A stretch of 64,000 bases of DNA from Ferruginibacter lapsinanis (GCF_020783315.1 NZ_CP086063.1:3088501-3152500), one strand, 5' to 3'; numbered from the stretch's first letter, positions 7,746 to 16,644 are shown. Numbers and translations: made by a program. The notes: a model not told the origin generated them from the letters alone.

Positions 7746-9170
7746 ATGAAACAACTACTCTATTGTATCTTATTTTTTTCTTCTTCAATTACCGCTCAAA
7801 CGTATAACATAATTGACTATGGTGCTGTTGCAGATGGCAAAACACTCAATACAGTATCCATACAAAAAGCGATTGATGCCTGTTCACAAAAAGGTGGCAA
7901 GGTCATAGTTCCTGCCGGAATTTTCATGACCGGAACATTGTATGTAAAAGATAATGTAACAATATACCTCGAGAAAAATGCAACCATAAAAGGAGGCGCT
8001 TTTTTTACTGATTACCCCGACAATGTTGTACAATACAAAAATTATTTTTCACATTTTCCTGATGGAAGCCTTAGAACAAATAAGGCATTATTGTTTGCAG
8101 AAAATGTACACAATATTACAATAGAAGGCAAAGGAACGATCGATGGCAATGGCAAAAGCAGCGATTTTAATTTAGGTGATGAAACTGCAGTTGCCAGAAG
8201 TTGGGAGCGCCCCTGTGGTATTCTTTTTATCAGTTGTAAAAAAATATTGGTACAAAATATCCGTTTAACCAACTCAGCTTATTGGTTACAAAATTACCTC
8301 AACTGCGATAGTGTTACTTTACGTGGATTGACCATTTACAATCATGCCAACCACAATAATGATGGAATGGATATAGACAGCAGAAATGTATTGATAGAGA
8401 ACTGTACAATAGACAGTGACGATGATGCCCTCTGCTTTAAGAGCCACAGCAGAAATAATATTTGTGAGAACATTGTTGTTCGAAATTGTGACATCGCTTC
8501 CAATTGCAATGCTATAAAATTCGGCACCACTTCTATCGGAGGATTCAGAAATATTAAGATATCCAATTGCAGGATACACAAAGCTGCCGAAAGTCCTTTT
8601 TTCAATTGGCAAAAACAACTCACCGATATTGAGTTGCCCATCACTAACCTGGCAGGCATTGCCATTGAGAGTACAGATGGCGCAACAATTGACAATATCA
8701 ACATCTCCGATATCAAAATGAAAGATGTACAAACCCCTATATTTATTGTACTGGGAAACCGTGGAAGAAAACAACCCGGCGACACCGCCTCAGCTCCTGT
8801 TGGCTCCATAAAGAATATTACGTTAGAAAATATCACTGCAAAAGCGCATAGTAAAATAAGCAGTTCTATAACCGCCTTTCCCGGGCAGTATCTCGAGAAC
8901 ATTCAATTGAATAATATTTCCATCAACAATATGGGCAAAGGAACTGTAGCAGATGCAAGTATCATTTTACCCGAAAACCCTGCAGTATATCCTGAAAACA
9001 GAATGTATGGAGAGATCTATCCTGCCGCCGCCTTTTACATAAGACATGTAAAAGGTATAACACTCAACGATATCTATTTAAAAAATAGAAATTCAGACAA
9101 GCGTTTGCCGATAATAATGAATGATGTTATCAATGGAAAAGTAAATGTACTAAAGGTAACGGGTAACTGA
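7746..9170 (+). CDS. glycoside hydrolase family 28 (polygalacturonase-like)
   Basis: A 474-residue right-handed beta-helix enzyme with a signal peptide (MKQLLYCILFFSSSITAQ). The GH28/pectate-lyase-like N-terminal segment YNIIDYGAVADGKTLNTVSIQKAID is followed by the catalytic region. That region shows NNDGMDID (NxD motif), IDSDDDALCFKS (DD motif) and NAIKFGTTSIGGFRNI, which replaces the classical GHG/RIK block as in exo-acting and rhamnogalacturonan-type members. It probably hydrolyses pectic polymers in the periplasm or outside the cell. It sits three bases behind uxuA, so its product would feed the galacturonate pathway. Exact bond specificity cannot be read from sequence. No T9SS signal is visible. 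Confidence 0.9.
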   Translation: MKQLLYCILFFSSSITAQTYNIIDYGAVADGKTLNTVSIQKAIDACSQKGGKVIVPAGIFMTGTLYVKDNVTIYLEKNATIKGGAFFTDYPDNVVQYKNYFSHFPDGSLRTNKALLFAENVHNITIEGKGTIDGNGKSSDFNLGDETAVARSWERPCGILFISCKKILVQNIRLTNSAYWLQNYLNCDSVTLRGLTIYNHANHNNDGMDIDSRNVLIENCTIDSDDDALCFKSHSRNNICENIVVRNCDIASNCNAIKFGTTSIGGFRNIKISNCRIHKAAESPFFNWQKQLTDIELPITNLAGIAIESTDGATIDNINISDIKMKDVQTPIFIVLGNRGRKQPGDTASAPVGSIKNITLENITAKAHSKISSSITAFPGQYLENIQLNNISINNMGKGTVADASIILPENPAVYPENRMYGEIYPAAAFYIRHVKGITLNDIYLKNRNSDKRLPIIMNDVINGKVNVLKVTGN

Positions 9171-9225
9171 TTTTGTCCCGGCGGAGTTTTTGCAACAATA
9201 GTTAACCAGTAAAAGGATCTTCTTC

Positions 9226-9257
9226 CGAGCAATATCCCGTGCCGGTGATGTTGCTCG
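9226..9257. terminator. hairpin between convergent genes
   Basis: CGAGCAATATC at 9226-9236 and GATGTTGCTCG at 9247-9257 form an 11-bp stem with one mismatch between the convergent GH28 and tail-fibre-like genes. It has no T-run, so terminator function is only likely from its position. Confidence 0.4.
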
Positions 9258-9311
9258 AAAGAGTATAACGAAATTGTTTCCTGTGCCACCAATCAAAACA
9301 AAGTCATTTCA

Positions 9312-10415
9312 TTAATCAGCAACAAGATAACCGTTCAGATACCCGGTAGCGCTGGAATACCCACTTGAATAAGGATAAAAATGTTTTTCAAACTTTATGG
9401 TCTGCCCTGCGGTTAGATGAACATCAAACGAAAATTGAAACCGCTTATAATAATCATGATTACCTCCTCCAACTACATGCAACGCTATTCCCATATCTAC
9501 AGGGTACGCTTTGTTATTGATATAATAATCTAAATAAGCACCAGTTTCTACAGCACTGGTAAGATTTAAGTAACTCATATCAACTGCCCCCGAAAAATGA
9601 TAAAGCCCGGTCTTGTTTATTTTTAAACGGGTTGCATTCCCTCCCACTATAAATACCTGCGAAGGGCTAAGGTTATAATTTGTTGTTACAAAATTCATGG
9701 AGTCAATATTAAACCCAGCTGTTGTTTGTGAAAGATCAAAAGAAAAACGGATCGTATTACCAAAAGCCGCATTTGTCCACAAAGGACTGGATGATCCGTT
9801 GGAAGTAAGTACCTGCCCGGCCGTACCGCTATTACCAAACACCTCCAGTGCGCCACCAATATTTATAGGGCCGGTCAATGTAGTACCTGCTTCCGCATAA
9901 ATTTGCACTTTTCTGTCAGTGGTTTTGTTGCCTGCACCTACAATATCCAGCGCATCAACAGTAAATGTGCGGTAACCAATTTTGCCGGCATTAATTTCTT
10001 TGTTTGCCACCCCTCCACCAAATTCCAAAGCATTAAAGCCTTCTATTTTTGCAGCGCCGTTTATATCCAGTTTTGCAGTAGGCGATGCAATGCCAATGCC
10101 CACATTATTAGAACTTGTAGCATACAGCAGGCCAATATTATTTGGTGCAAGTATTACAGGCATATTGGTGCCGGCTCTGCTGCCCAATACCAAACTGGTA
10201 TCAGGGAAATAAACAAAGCCATCGTAAGTAACTGAGTCTGCAGTATTTTTTGTAAGGCCTATCCAGGGATTGGTACCCTGTATCCTTAATACTTCGTTAT
10301 CTCCTTTCAGGTGTAATAATTTTTGTGGTACGGTGGTACCAATACCTACATTTTGTGAAAATGATACGCTTGCCCAAAAAAGACAAACGTTAACTATAGT
10401 AATAATCTTTTTCAT
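9312..10415 (-). CDS. secreted fibre-like protein with C1q-like C-terminal domain
   Basis: A 367-residue exported protein (signal peptide MKKIITIVNVCLFWASVSFSQ). The mature part begins with NVGIGTTVPQKLLHLKG, a repeat found in Bacteroidota and phage tail-fibre-like proteins, and the motif returns as NNVGIGIASPTAKLDINGAA near residue 105. The middle ends with GTAGQVLTSNGSSSPLWTN, the usual hinge to the last domain. The final 140 residues look like a C1q/TNF-type jelly roll (GLYHFSGAVDMSYLNL, and FQFSFDVHLTAGQTIKFEKHF). A trimeric surface fibre or adhesin role is an inference. It is a single gene. Confidence 0.8.
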   Translation of the reverse strand: MKKIITIVNVCLFWASVSFSQNVGIGTTVPQKLLHLKGDNEVLRIQGTNPWIGLTKNTADSVTYDGFVYFPDTSLVLGSRAGTNMPVILAPNNIGLLYATSSNNVGIGIASPTAKLDINGAAKIEGFNALEFGGGVANKEINAGKIGYRTFTVDALDIVGAGNKTTDRKVQIYAEAGTTLTGPINIGGALEVFGNSGTAGQVLTSNGSSSPLWTNAAFGNTIRFSFDLSQTTAGFNIDSMNFVTTNYNLSPSQVFIVGGNATRLKINKTGLYHFSGAVDMSYLNLTSAVETGAYLDYYINNKAYPVDMGIALHVVGGGNHDYYKRFQFSFDVHLTAGQTIKFEKHFYPYSSGYSSATGYLNGYLVAD

Positions 10416-10529
10416 AACGATTAGTGTTAGTTATTATTTGTAAAGTAGCTGTGGGATAGAGCGGCTACTATGTCTACGGCATGAAAAATTAATTAATAAT
10501 TCTTAGATCCGAAAATCTATTATTTTGTA

Positions 10530-10640
10530 ATGTATAAAGGCAAATATGATATTGCAAGAATGCTAGATGTTGGCCCTGGCGATGGCACAAAAGGTTTTTT
10601 ATATTATCTTGGCAGCCACATGCCAAGGCTAAAAACATGA
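10530..10640 (+). CDS. possible 36-residue upstream ORF
   Basis: A short ORF (MYKGKYDIARMLDVGPGDG at its start) ends in a TGA that overlaps the ATG of the gene at 10637 by four bases (ATGA), an arrangement typical of translational coupling. The segment ARMLDVGPGDG resembles motif I of class I methyltransferases, so a decayed fragment is another possibility. No homolog is known to me, and the evidence is limited to the overlap. Confidence 0.25.
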   Translation: MYKGKYDIARMLDVGPGDGTKGFLYYLGSHMPRLKT

Positions 10641-10978
10641 ATGACACAGAATCAAATATTGCTACAAATATTGAAACCAACATTTTCTTTTCAATCGTTT
10701 CATTCTTAAAAGAAAATGGCTGGAAATTAACGGCAGAATATGATGAAAATATTTTCGACAAAGGCATCGACTTTGACCTGTATCAATTCAGCAAAAACAA
10801 CGAAACAATACTACTGGTTTGGAACAATTGGTTCGAGGGTGAAATGAAGGCAACAAAAAAAACTCTCAACGAGATCGAAACGCATTTTAAGATCGTCCTG
10901 CAATTTGGAGAACCGGAATATTTGCATAAACCTGATATCATCAACGATATGAAAGACTTACTGAAATTCTACAAATAA
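10637..10978 (+). CDS. small cytoplasmic protein of unknown function
   Basis: A 113-residue acidic protein without signal peptide or membrane segment. It alternates helices and strands (FSIVSFLKENGWKLTAEYDE, FDLYQFSKNNETILLVWNNWFEGEM) and has the look of a small alpha/beta protein of the kind found as immunity or orphan proteins in Bacteroidota. I do not recognise a domain. It may be translationally coupled to the 36-residue ORF upstream through an ATGA overlap. It is followed after 89 bases by a small membrane protein. Confidence 0.7.
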   Translation: MNDTESNIATNIETNIFFSIVSFLKENGWKLTAEYDENIFDKGIDFDLYQFSKNNETILLVWNNWFEGEMKATKKTLNEIETHFKIVLQFGEPEYLHKPDIINDMKDLLKFYK

Positions 10979-11067
10979 ACTACTCACATCATTTGCAATA
11001 TGCTACAAAATCAAAAGTTACCCCGAGTTTGTAACTCAGGATTTTTTCTATTATCTTACTACTCATA

Positions 11068-11334
11068 ATGACATTTAAGGAAATTATTTCATATCCCTTT
11101 TCAAATTGGCTCAGGCCAATTATTTATGGTTTCATTTCCATGATCTTATTATTGATAAGTATCCCAATTGGAAATGATATGCTTAGTCTAATAGGGTTTC
11201 TGGCCTTTGCTATTAGCTCCTTTTTGCTGCTGATCTCTTTTTTCATATTGCTCTTTAAAAAACAATGGAAAAAATGTTTCTACACTTTACTCTTCATCAT
11301 TGTAATAATTATTAACATTGGGTTATTAAACTGA
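11068..11334 (+). CDS. small membrane protein of unknown function
   Basis: An 88-residue hydrophobic protein with about three membrane segments (around residues 17-34, 36-62 and 70-87) and a short basic loop FKKQWKKCFY between the second and third. No domain is recognised. It lies in a run of orphan genes (10.6-12.6 kb), all on the plus strand, with gaps of 90-180 bases that argue against a tight operon. Confidence 0.65.
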   Translation: MTFKEIISYPFSNWLRPIIYGFISMILLLISIPIGNDMLSLIGFLAFAISSFLLLISFFILLFKKQWKKCFYTLLFIIVIIINIGLLN

Positions 11335-11456
11335 TCTTGGCTACGCTCCTCCCCCTCGCCACATCAAAAATTCCGGGCAGATCAAAAACAAAAAAACATA
11401 AACTGCTTTGAATAAATATTTTATTTTCCTATTTTACTCAGACTAAAATAACCAAC

Positions 11457-11987
11457 ATGAAAAAAATAAGCACACTATTAATTCTCCTGTTCGTTGGCAC
11501 TTTAATTTCTGCACAAACAATAAGTATAAGCAAAAAAGGCTTTTTCATTAATAAGGTAAAGATTTCGGAAAGCTGGCAACTGAGTGATTTTAAAAAAGGG
11601 CTCGGCGAAGCAGATCATATAACCGACAAAGCCAGCTATGTCAACAGAGTACATTATTACGAAAACAAGGGAATTATTTTCTGGGAACCAGTATCAGATT
11701 CCGGAAAAATAATAGAAATTCAACTTTTTCTTTCTCTTTCAAAAGGAGTGAATGATACATATAATAAAACAAAAAAAATATTTCCGGGTGTTACCACCGT
11801 TGATAAACTTAAACTCAGCAATTCAATAACGGCAAACGATATAAAAAATGCATTAAAAACGTGGACCCAGGTAAAGTGCTACTTTACAAATGGCTATAAG
11901 TATAGCAACGGAATAGTAGCAATCAATTTCATATTTAATGCAGAAGAAACCAAATTGCTTTCGTTAGATATGTCCCCTGCAAATTAA
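11457..11987 (+). CDS. secreted protein of unknown function
   Basis: A 176-residue exported protein; the signal peptide MKKISTLLILLFVGTLISAQ is clear. The mature part starts with a strand-rich TISISKKGFFINKVKIS segment and a helical SDFKKGLGEAD stretch. That recalls small Bacteroidota periplasmic proteins in which a threshold-setting N-terminal strand pair precedes an alpha/beta core, but no named family can be assigned with confidence. It stands alone in the orphan run. Confidence 0.75.
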   Translation: MKKISTLLILLFVGTLISAQTISISKKGFFINKVKISESWQLSDFKKGLGEADHITDKASYVNRVHYYENKGIIFWEPVSDSGKIIEIQLFLSLSKGVNDTYNKTKKIFPGVTTVDKLKLSNSITANDIKNALKTWTQVKCYFTNGYKYSNGIVAINFIFNAEETKLLSLDMSPAN

Positions 11988-12162
11988 CTTTTTGCACCGA
12001 CCTGTTTTTCTAGCTATCCAAAGCATGAGTGATGCAACTCTTTTATAAAATGAAGGGTTACTTCTCTCGAAACAAGGCAAATCGTTCTTGCGGTTGTATA
12101 TTAAACAACTCCCGGATCAAAAGATTAAACTGTATCTTCATTCAACAGTTTAATTACCAATT

Positions 12163-12630
12163 ATGAAAAAAATATTTTCAGGCCTACTCCTTTGTTTTCT
12201 TTTGCAACATACCGTATCAGCTCAAACAAAACAACAGGCGCAGAGAGATTTTGTAAAAGAATTAAACGCTGTATTAAAAGCCTCGTCAACTATCCATTGG
12301 GCCTATACGGATAGAATGACCATTGATTCTGCTTTCGCAATTAGTAAGAATGATATATTATCAGTAACAGTGCGTTATACAAACGACAGTTCTTTCTTTC
12401 GATTTAGAATGGAAGTGCCGATGAATAAAATAAGAAATATTATTCAGGACGTTTACCTGGTCCTGGAATGCGATCAAGATGCTGTTAAATGTTTTCTTTC
12501 AGAAAAAAATAGTAATACACTCGTTTTTAGTCACAATTACAATTTATTTCATACCGGCGAACTAATGGATGCAGATTATGAAACGCTTGAGAGGATCAAA
12601 AAAATATTTGACAAGATAAGGAGAACTTAA
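12163..12630 (+). CDS. secreted protein of unknown function
   Basis: A 155-residue exported protein with signal peptide MKKIFSGLLLCFLLQHTVSAQ and a short mature domain (KQQAQRDFVKELNAVLKASS helix, then strands around ILSVTVRYTNDSSFFRFRMEVP). No recognised domain, no lipobox and no T9SS tail. The two orphans before it are of similar size and likewise exported or membrane-bound. Confidence 0.75.
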   Translation: MKKIFSGLLLCFLLQHTVSAQTKQQAQRDFVKELNAVLKASSTIHWAYTDRMTIDSAFAISKNDILSVTVRYTNDSSFFRFRMEVPMNKIRNIIQDVYLVLECDQDAVKCFLSEKNSNTLVFSHNYNLFHTGELMDADYETLERIKKIFDKIRRT

Positions 12631-12945
12631 TGGTGTTTTTTTTCCAGACTCAATCAGACATTTGAAATCTAACGCCGTGTGATAATTGCAATAGGTAATA
12701 TTTTACTTATCGCTTGACTTCGCCTGTTTCAGACCTGCAAATTTTAATTTCGTAAAAAAAGCAGATAGTGGTGCCATCACCTATTTGTACCTGAGTCTCC
12801 CCCTTCTAATCCTCTGTTGCCAGGCATTTACTTTAGTTCCTGATTTCGAAAACAAAGGCTAAGAATAAAACCGGATTTTACTTCCTATCGTCAAAATTTA
12901 TTTATACTTTGGTCGCAATTAGTCAAACCCTTTATTGTTAGCAAG
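12631..12945. other. intergenic stretch without visible gene
   Basis: About 315 bases between the orphan secreted gene and the promoter of the methyltransferase. It contains no ORF with a credible start and no strong stem-loop with T-run. A weak promoter-like sequence near 12905 (TATACTTTGG, spacing off by one) is present. Confidence 0.5.
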
Positions 12946-12975
12946 TTTTGTTCGTAAAATGCCATCCTACCTTTG
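12946..12975 (+). promoter_or_regulatory. promoter of the methyltransferase gene
   Basis: A -33 element TTTTG at 12946-12950 and a perfect -7 box TACCTTTG at 12968-12975 are separated by 17 bases. Transcription should start near 12982, which excludes the TTG at 12973 as a start codon and supports the ATG at 13018. Confidence 0.7.
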
Positions 12976-13017
12976 AGAACAAGTGTTATTCTTCATCATC
13001 AACTAAAACTAAACAAA

Positions 13018-13863
13018 ATGGAACAACAACTTGAACAGATCCGCAATCAGCAAAAAGAATCCTGGAATAAATTTTCCTCCGGTTGGAAAAAATGGGATAC
13101 ACTCGTTATGGATTTTTTAAAACCGATGGGTGATGAAATCATCCGGTCACTACATCCTCAAAACAATGATGTCATTCTTGATATAGCAGCAGGAACAGGA
13201 GAGCCAGGCCTAACCATTGCCACTAAACTTAATGGCGGCAAAGTGATCATAACAGATCTTGCTGAAGATATGCTGGCCATAGCTCGTGAAAATGCTGCCA
13301 ACAGAGGGATCAAAAATATTGAAACTGTTGCTTGTGATGTTTGCGAACTTCCATTTGCGGATAATACGTTTGACGGCATAAGCTGCAGATTTGGCTTTAT
13401 GTTTTTTCCTGACATGTTATTAGCTGCTAAAGAAATGGTACGTGTGCTTAAACCAGGCGGAAAAATTGCCACTGCAGTTTGGAACGTCCCTGAAAAAAAC
13501 TTTTGGGTCACAGCTATCATGGGAACTATCAACAGAAACATGGAATTATCTCCCCCTCCTCCCGGAGCTCCGGGTATGTTCCGCTGTGCCAAAGACGGAT
13601 TGATCGCAGACCTGTTTGCACAAGCCGGATTAAAGAATATTTCTCAAACCGAAGTTGCCGGAAAATTGAATTGCAAAACAGCTGATGGCTATTGGGGAAT
13701 GCAAACAGATGTTGCGGCACCTATTGTTGCAGCACTTGGCAAAGCAACAGATGAAATGAGAGAAAAAATAAAAAATGAAACTTATGAGCTGATCAATCAA
13801 AAATATCCCAACGGAAATGTTGTGATCGATTCCAGCGCACTTGTTATTTATGGTGAAAAATAA
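13018..13863 (+). CDS. class I SAM-dependent methyltransferase (UbiE/MenG-like)
   Basis: A 281-residue cytoplasmic methyltransferase. Motif I is DVILDIAAGTGEPGL near residues 43-57, followed by motif II (KVIITDLAEDML), motif III around FADNTFDGISCRFGFMFFPD, and LKPGGKIATAVW, which is typical of the Methyltransf_11/UbiE group. The reading frame is open further upstream, but that start would be a TTG lying within the promoter; ATG at 13018 follows the A-rich leader AACTAAACAAA. The substrate is unknown. It is a single gene with its own promoter, not next to quinone genes, so a small-molecule or stress role is as likely as quinone methylation. Confidence 0.85.
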   Translation: MEQQLEQIRNQQKESWNKFSSGWKKWDTLVMDFLKPMGDEIIRSLHPQNNDVILDIAAGTGEPGLTIATKLNGGKVIITDLAEDMLAIARENAANRGIKNIETVACDVCELPFADNTFDGISCRFGFMFFPDMLLAAKEMVRVLKPGGKIATAVWNVPEKNFWVTAIMGTINRNMELSPPPPGAPGMFRCAKDGLIADLFAQAGLKNISQTEVAGKLNCKTADGYWGMQTDVAAPIVAALGKATDEMREKIKNETYELINQKYPNGNVVIDSSALVIYGEK

Positions 13864-13988
13864 CTATGCCTTCCTGGTAAATTTTATCACAACCTAAGCT
13901 AAACTGAGAGCTGCATGTTTATTTCCTGATAATGGTTAATTTCGGTCTTGCTCCAATAACTGTAGCAAAAATTTTACAGACCAATTTT

Positions 13989-15056
13989 ATGAGGATTGAC
14001 CAGATCACATTTACCAGGTTTTTAGCCGCTATAACTATTGTCATATTTCACTATGGTGATACTATCTTCCCTTTTTCTGCAGAAAGTATTGCATTTATAT
14101 TTAAACAGGCAAATGTAGGAGTAAGTTATTTCTTCATTCTTTCAGGTTATGTAATGATACTGGCATACGGAAATAAAAATAAAATTGATGCGGCTTCATA
14201 TTTAAAAAACAGATTTGCAAGAATTTACCCGGTATATCTGTTGGCCATCGTTCTCTTCCTGGCATATTTAATTTGCAGGGCAATGACCATTGATTATACA
14301 GGATTGCTTTTGAATACATTCGTCATTCAAAGTTGGGTGCCGGGAAAAGCATTATCATTTAACGGACCAGGGTGGTCACTATCAACAGAGTTTCTTTTCT
14401 ATTGCTCTTTTCCTTTTCTATTTAATTATATCTACAAGAGATATGGGTATAAAAAAACGGCACTACCCATCATACTATTTTGGTTGTTGAGCCAGGTACT
14501 GCTTCATATCGTTGCCACGCCGGATATCAACAGTGGCATTTCTCCCAAGGGGCACGACCTTGTCTACTATTTTCCGCTGATGCATCTGAACGAATTTTTG
14601 ATCGGTAACCTTGCAGGATCATTCTTCATGCAAAAGCTACGTAACAAAAAAATACGATCGGATATTTATATTCTGCTATGCTTTATCATCTTCATCCTTT
14701 TATTGAAATTCAATCATGTATTGATACTACATAACGGAGTTTTGGCAATCATATTTATCCCAATTATATTACTGTTTTCCGTTAACAACGGAATTATAAC
14801 CACTCTCTTCAATAAAAAAACTTTCATCTTTTTAGGAGAGATCAGTTATGGCATATACATACTGCAAAAACCTGTTTATTTATGGATGCGCTATTTTGTG
14901 AAGACACTGGCTGGTGTAACTAATGAATCGGTCATATTCTATATTTACTTCGTTATGCTGATCATTGTATCTTCATTAAGTTATTTATTTATAGAAACGC
15001 CGCTCAGAGAAAAAATAAAACAAATACCAATTCGTACATTTTTTAAAAAGGGATAG
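13989..15056 (+). CDS. acyltransferase 3 family membrane protein
   Basis: About 355 residues with roughly ten membrane segments, typical of the Acyl_transf_3 (OafA/NodX) family, which transfers acyl groups to surface sugars at the inner membrane. Family marks are FTRFLAAITIVIFHYGD near the start (with the conserved His), GYVMILAYGNK, RFARIYPVYLLA and FNGPGWSLSTEFLFY, and a late LGEISYGIYILQKP. The frame extends to an ATG at 13932, but the family starts at MRIDQITFTRFLAA, so 13989 is preferred. The acceptor is unknown. It may be cotranscribed with the flavin reductase 40 bases downstream. Confidence 0.88.
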   Translation: MRIDQITFTRFLAAITIVIFHYGDTIFPFSAESIAFIFKQANVGVSYFFILSGYVMILAYGNKNKIDAASYLKNRFARIYPVYLLAIVLFLAYLICRAMTIDYTGLLLNTFVIQSWVPGKALSFNGPGWSLSTEFLFYCSFPFLFNYIYKRYGYKKTALPIILFWLLSQVLLHIVATPDINSGISPKGHDLVYYFPLMHLNEFLIGNLAGSFFMQKLRNKKIRSDIYILLCFIIFILLLKFNHVLILHNGVLAIIFIPIILLFSVNNGIITTLFNKKTFIFLGEISYGIYILQKPVYLWMRYFVKTLAGVTNESVIFYIYFVMLIIVSSLSYLFIETPLREKIKQIPIRTFFKKG

Positions 15057-15096
15057 CAATATCAGTGATCTCTTTTTGCCTGCTAACAATTTAACA

Positions 15097-15639
15097 ATGA
15101 CAGATAAGAAAAAAATATTTGTGATCATCGGAAGCGCCAGTGAAAACTCGGCCAATCAACAACTTGTTGAAAACATTGCATCCCTGACAAAAGACGATTT
15201 CACCTTTACCATATTTACCGATTTAAAATCACTTCCTCATTTTGATCCCGAACGATCAACAGATGATCCTCCAAAATCAATTATACACCTGAGAAACGAA
15301 ATTGAAAATGCAGATGGGTTACTGATATGTACGCCTGAGTATATTTTCAGCATCCCAAGTGGATTAAAAAACTTATTGGAATGGTGTGTGGCCACAAGCA
15401 TTTTTTCCGACAAACCCACTGCACTTTTAACTGCCTCCGCAAGTGGGCAAAAAGGACATGAAGAATTACAATTGATCATGAAGACGTTGATGGCAAGATT
15501 CACCAATGATACTGCTTTATTGATACAGGGGATCAAAGGAAAAATAAATGAACAAGGCGAAATCACACATCCCAAAACCGCAGAAGAGCTGATAAAATTT
15601 ATTCATGCATTTAAAGCGCTTATTAACAACAGCCTATAA
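15097..15639 (+). CDS. NADPH-dependent FMN reductase
   Basis: A 180-residue flavodoxin-like reductase of the FMN_red family. The N-terminal phosphate loop is GSASENSANQQLV, and the flavin-binding signature TPEYIFSIPSGLKNLLEW is around residues 90-107. Members reduce free flavins, quinones or chromate with NADPH in the cytoplasm. The frame also opens at 15076, but the ATG at 15097 begins directly before the first beta strand (KKIFVIIGSAS). The electron acceptor cannot be read from sequence. Confidence 0.88.
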   Translation: MTDKKKIFVIIGSASENSANQQLVENIASLTKDDFTFTIFTDLKSLPHFDPERSTDDPPKSIIHLRNEIENADGLLICTPEYIFSIPSGLKNLLEWCVATSIFSDKPTALLTASASGQKGHEELQLIMKTLMARFTNDTALLIQGIKGKINEQGEITHPKTAEELIKFIHAFKALINNSL

Positions 15640-15771
15640 ACGCAATTAAAAGCAGCTATGTATTATTGTTTCTTTACCCGATGCCGGGCAAAAAATTGCT
15701 ATTGCAAAATTCAAAGACTTTTTCTACTTTTCTGAATAACCATTCATATTCACTTAACTAAAACTAACATC

Positions 15772-16389
15772 ATGCAACTATTAAAATCAACTGCATTCAT
15801 GCTTTCTGTGGTTGTTATAGCAGCAATGCTGATGACCCGTTGCTCTAACAACAAATCCACTGCACCTGAAACTACTCTGCAGCAAACCTCCTCCTTCGGT
15901 GGTTTTGAAACCAAAGAAAAATGGGGTGAACATCTGGTTACTGTTGGTGGCTGTAACGACTGTCATACCCCAAAAAAAATTACTGCGATGGGACCTGTTA
16001 TTGATAGCTCTTTATGGTTATCCGGACATCCTGAGCATATGCCTATACCAGAGATCGATCGTAAGCTGGTAGAATCTAAAGGACTTGCTGTAACCAATGC
16101 CATGACCTCCTGGGTTGGTCCATGGGGAGTTTCATTTGCCGCCAATCTTACTTCTGATTCAACAACCGGTATTGGCGCATGGACATTAGAAAATTTTATT
16201 ACTGCTATCCGAAAAGGGAAAAAAAGCGGAACACCCGGGGGACGTCCACTACTGCCCCCAATGCCCTGGGAGTGGTTCAAACATATGAGTGATGCAGAAT
16301 TGGATGCAATATTTACGTATTTGCAATATACAAAACCAATTCACAATGTTGTACCGCCTCCATTACCTCCTTTATCAGCAAAACATTAA
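15772..16389 (+). CDS. lipoprotein c-type cytochrome
   Basis: A 205-residue exported lipoprotein with lipobox MTRC (Cys24) and one haem c site CNDCH (C61, C64, H65). The probable sixth ligand is Met164 in PPMPW. It resembles the single-haem cytochromes found as subunits or partners of dehydrogenases (for example in DUF/cytochrome pairs for alcohol or sugar oxidation). The Pro-rich C-terminus VPPPLPPLSAKH is unusual. Placement in the periplasm, anchored to the membrane, follows from the lipobox. No dehydrogenase gene is adjacent, so the electron donor is unknown. A strong terminator follows at once. Confidence 0.9.
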   Translation: MQLLKSTAFMLSVVVIAAMLMTRCSNNKSTAPETTLQQTSSFGGFETKEKWGEHLVTVGGCNDCHTPKKITAMGPVIDSSLWLSGHPEHMPIPEIDRKLVESKGLAVTNAMTSWVGPWGVSFAANLTSDSTTGIGAWTLENFITAIRKGKKSGTPGGRPLLPPMPWEWFKHMSDAELDAIFTYLQYTKPIHNVVPPPLPPLSAKH

Positions 16390-16404
16390 GCCAGTACAAA
16401 AATT

Positions 16405-16446
16405 AAATGCTGCCATGAAATTACATTTCAGTGGCAGCATTTTTAT
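16405..16446 (+). terminator. rho-independent terminator after the cytochrome gene
   Basis: The stem AAATGCTGCCA / TGGCAGCATTT encloses a 16-base loop, and the stem runs into a T-rich tail. It is 16 bases after the cytochrome stop. Confidence 0.85.
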
Positions 16447-16530
16447 TTGCAATGAAACATATCCATAGCATTGGATCCGGCCATGTTCAACATTGAAAGT
16501 GGCTGTTAAATTTGATCTATCAGATATTGT

Positions 16531-16644
16531 TTAAAGGATGTTCCTTGAATTGATTTTATTTTGCTGAAATGGCATGATCATTAAAACAAAAAATAAAACG
16601 ATCAGGCCACTAAAAATTCCTGACAGTAATATATCGGCAAGCAT
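16531..16644 (-). CDS. possible 37-residue single-span membrane peptide
   Basis: A short ORF on the minus strand beginning MLADILLSGIFSGLIVLFF. It consists of one strong membrane segment (about residues 3-26) followed by a polar basic tail (QQNKINSRNIL). The size and layout resemble small accessory subunits of membrane complexes. Support is only the hydrophobic pattern, an A-rich leader and its place in an otherwise empty 480-bp gap. Confidence 0.3.
   Translation of the reverse strand: MLADILLSGIFSGLIVLFFVLMIMPFQQNKINSRNIL

Noticed and set aside
8319-8902. Two ORFs of 151 and 186 residues opposite the GH28 gene
   Set aside because: They run antisense to the catalytic region of a well-supported enzyme and show no domain.
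12973-13017. Upstream TTG start for the methyltransferase
   Set aside because: It lies within the promoter -7 box region; the ATG at 13018 has the expected leader and family N-terminus.
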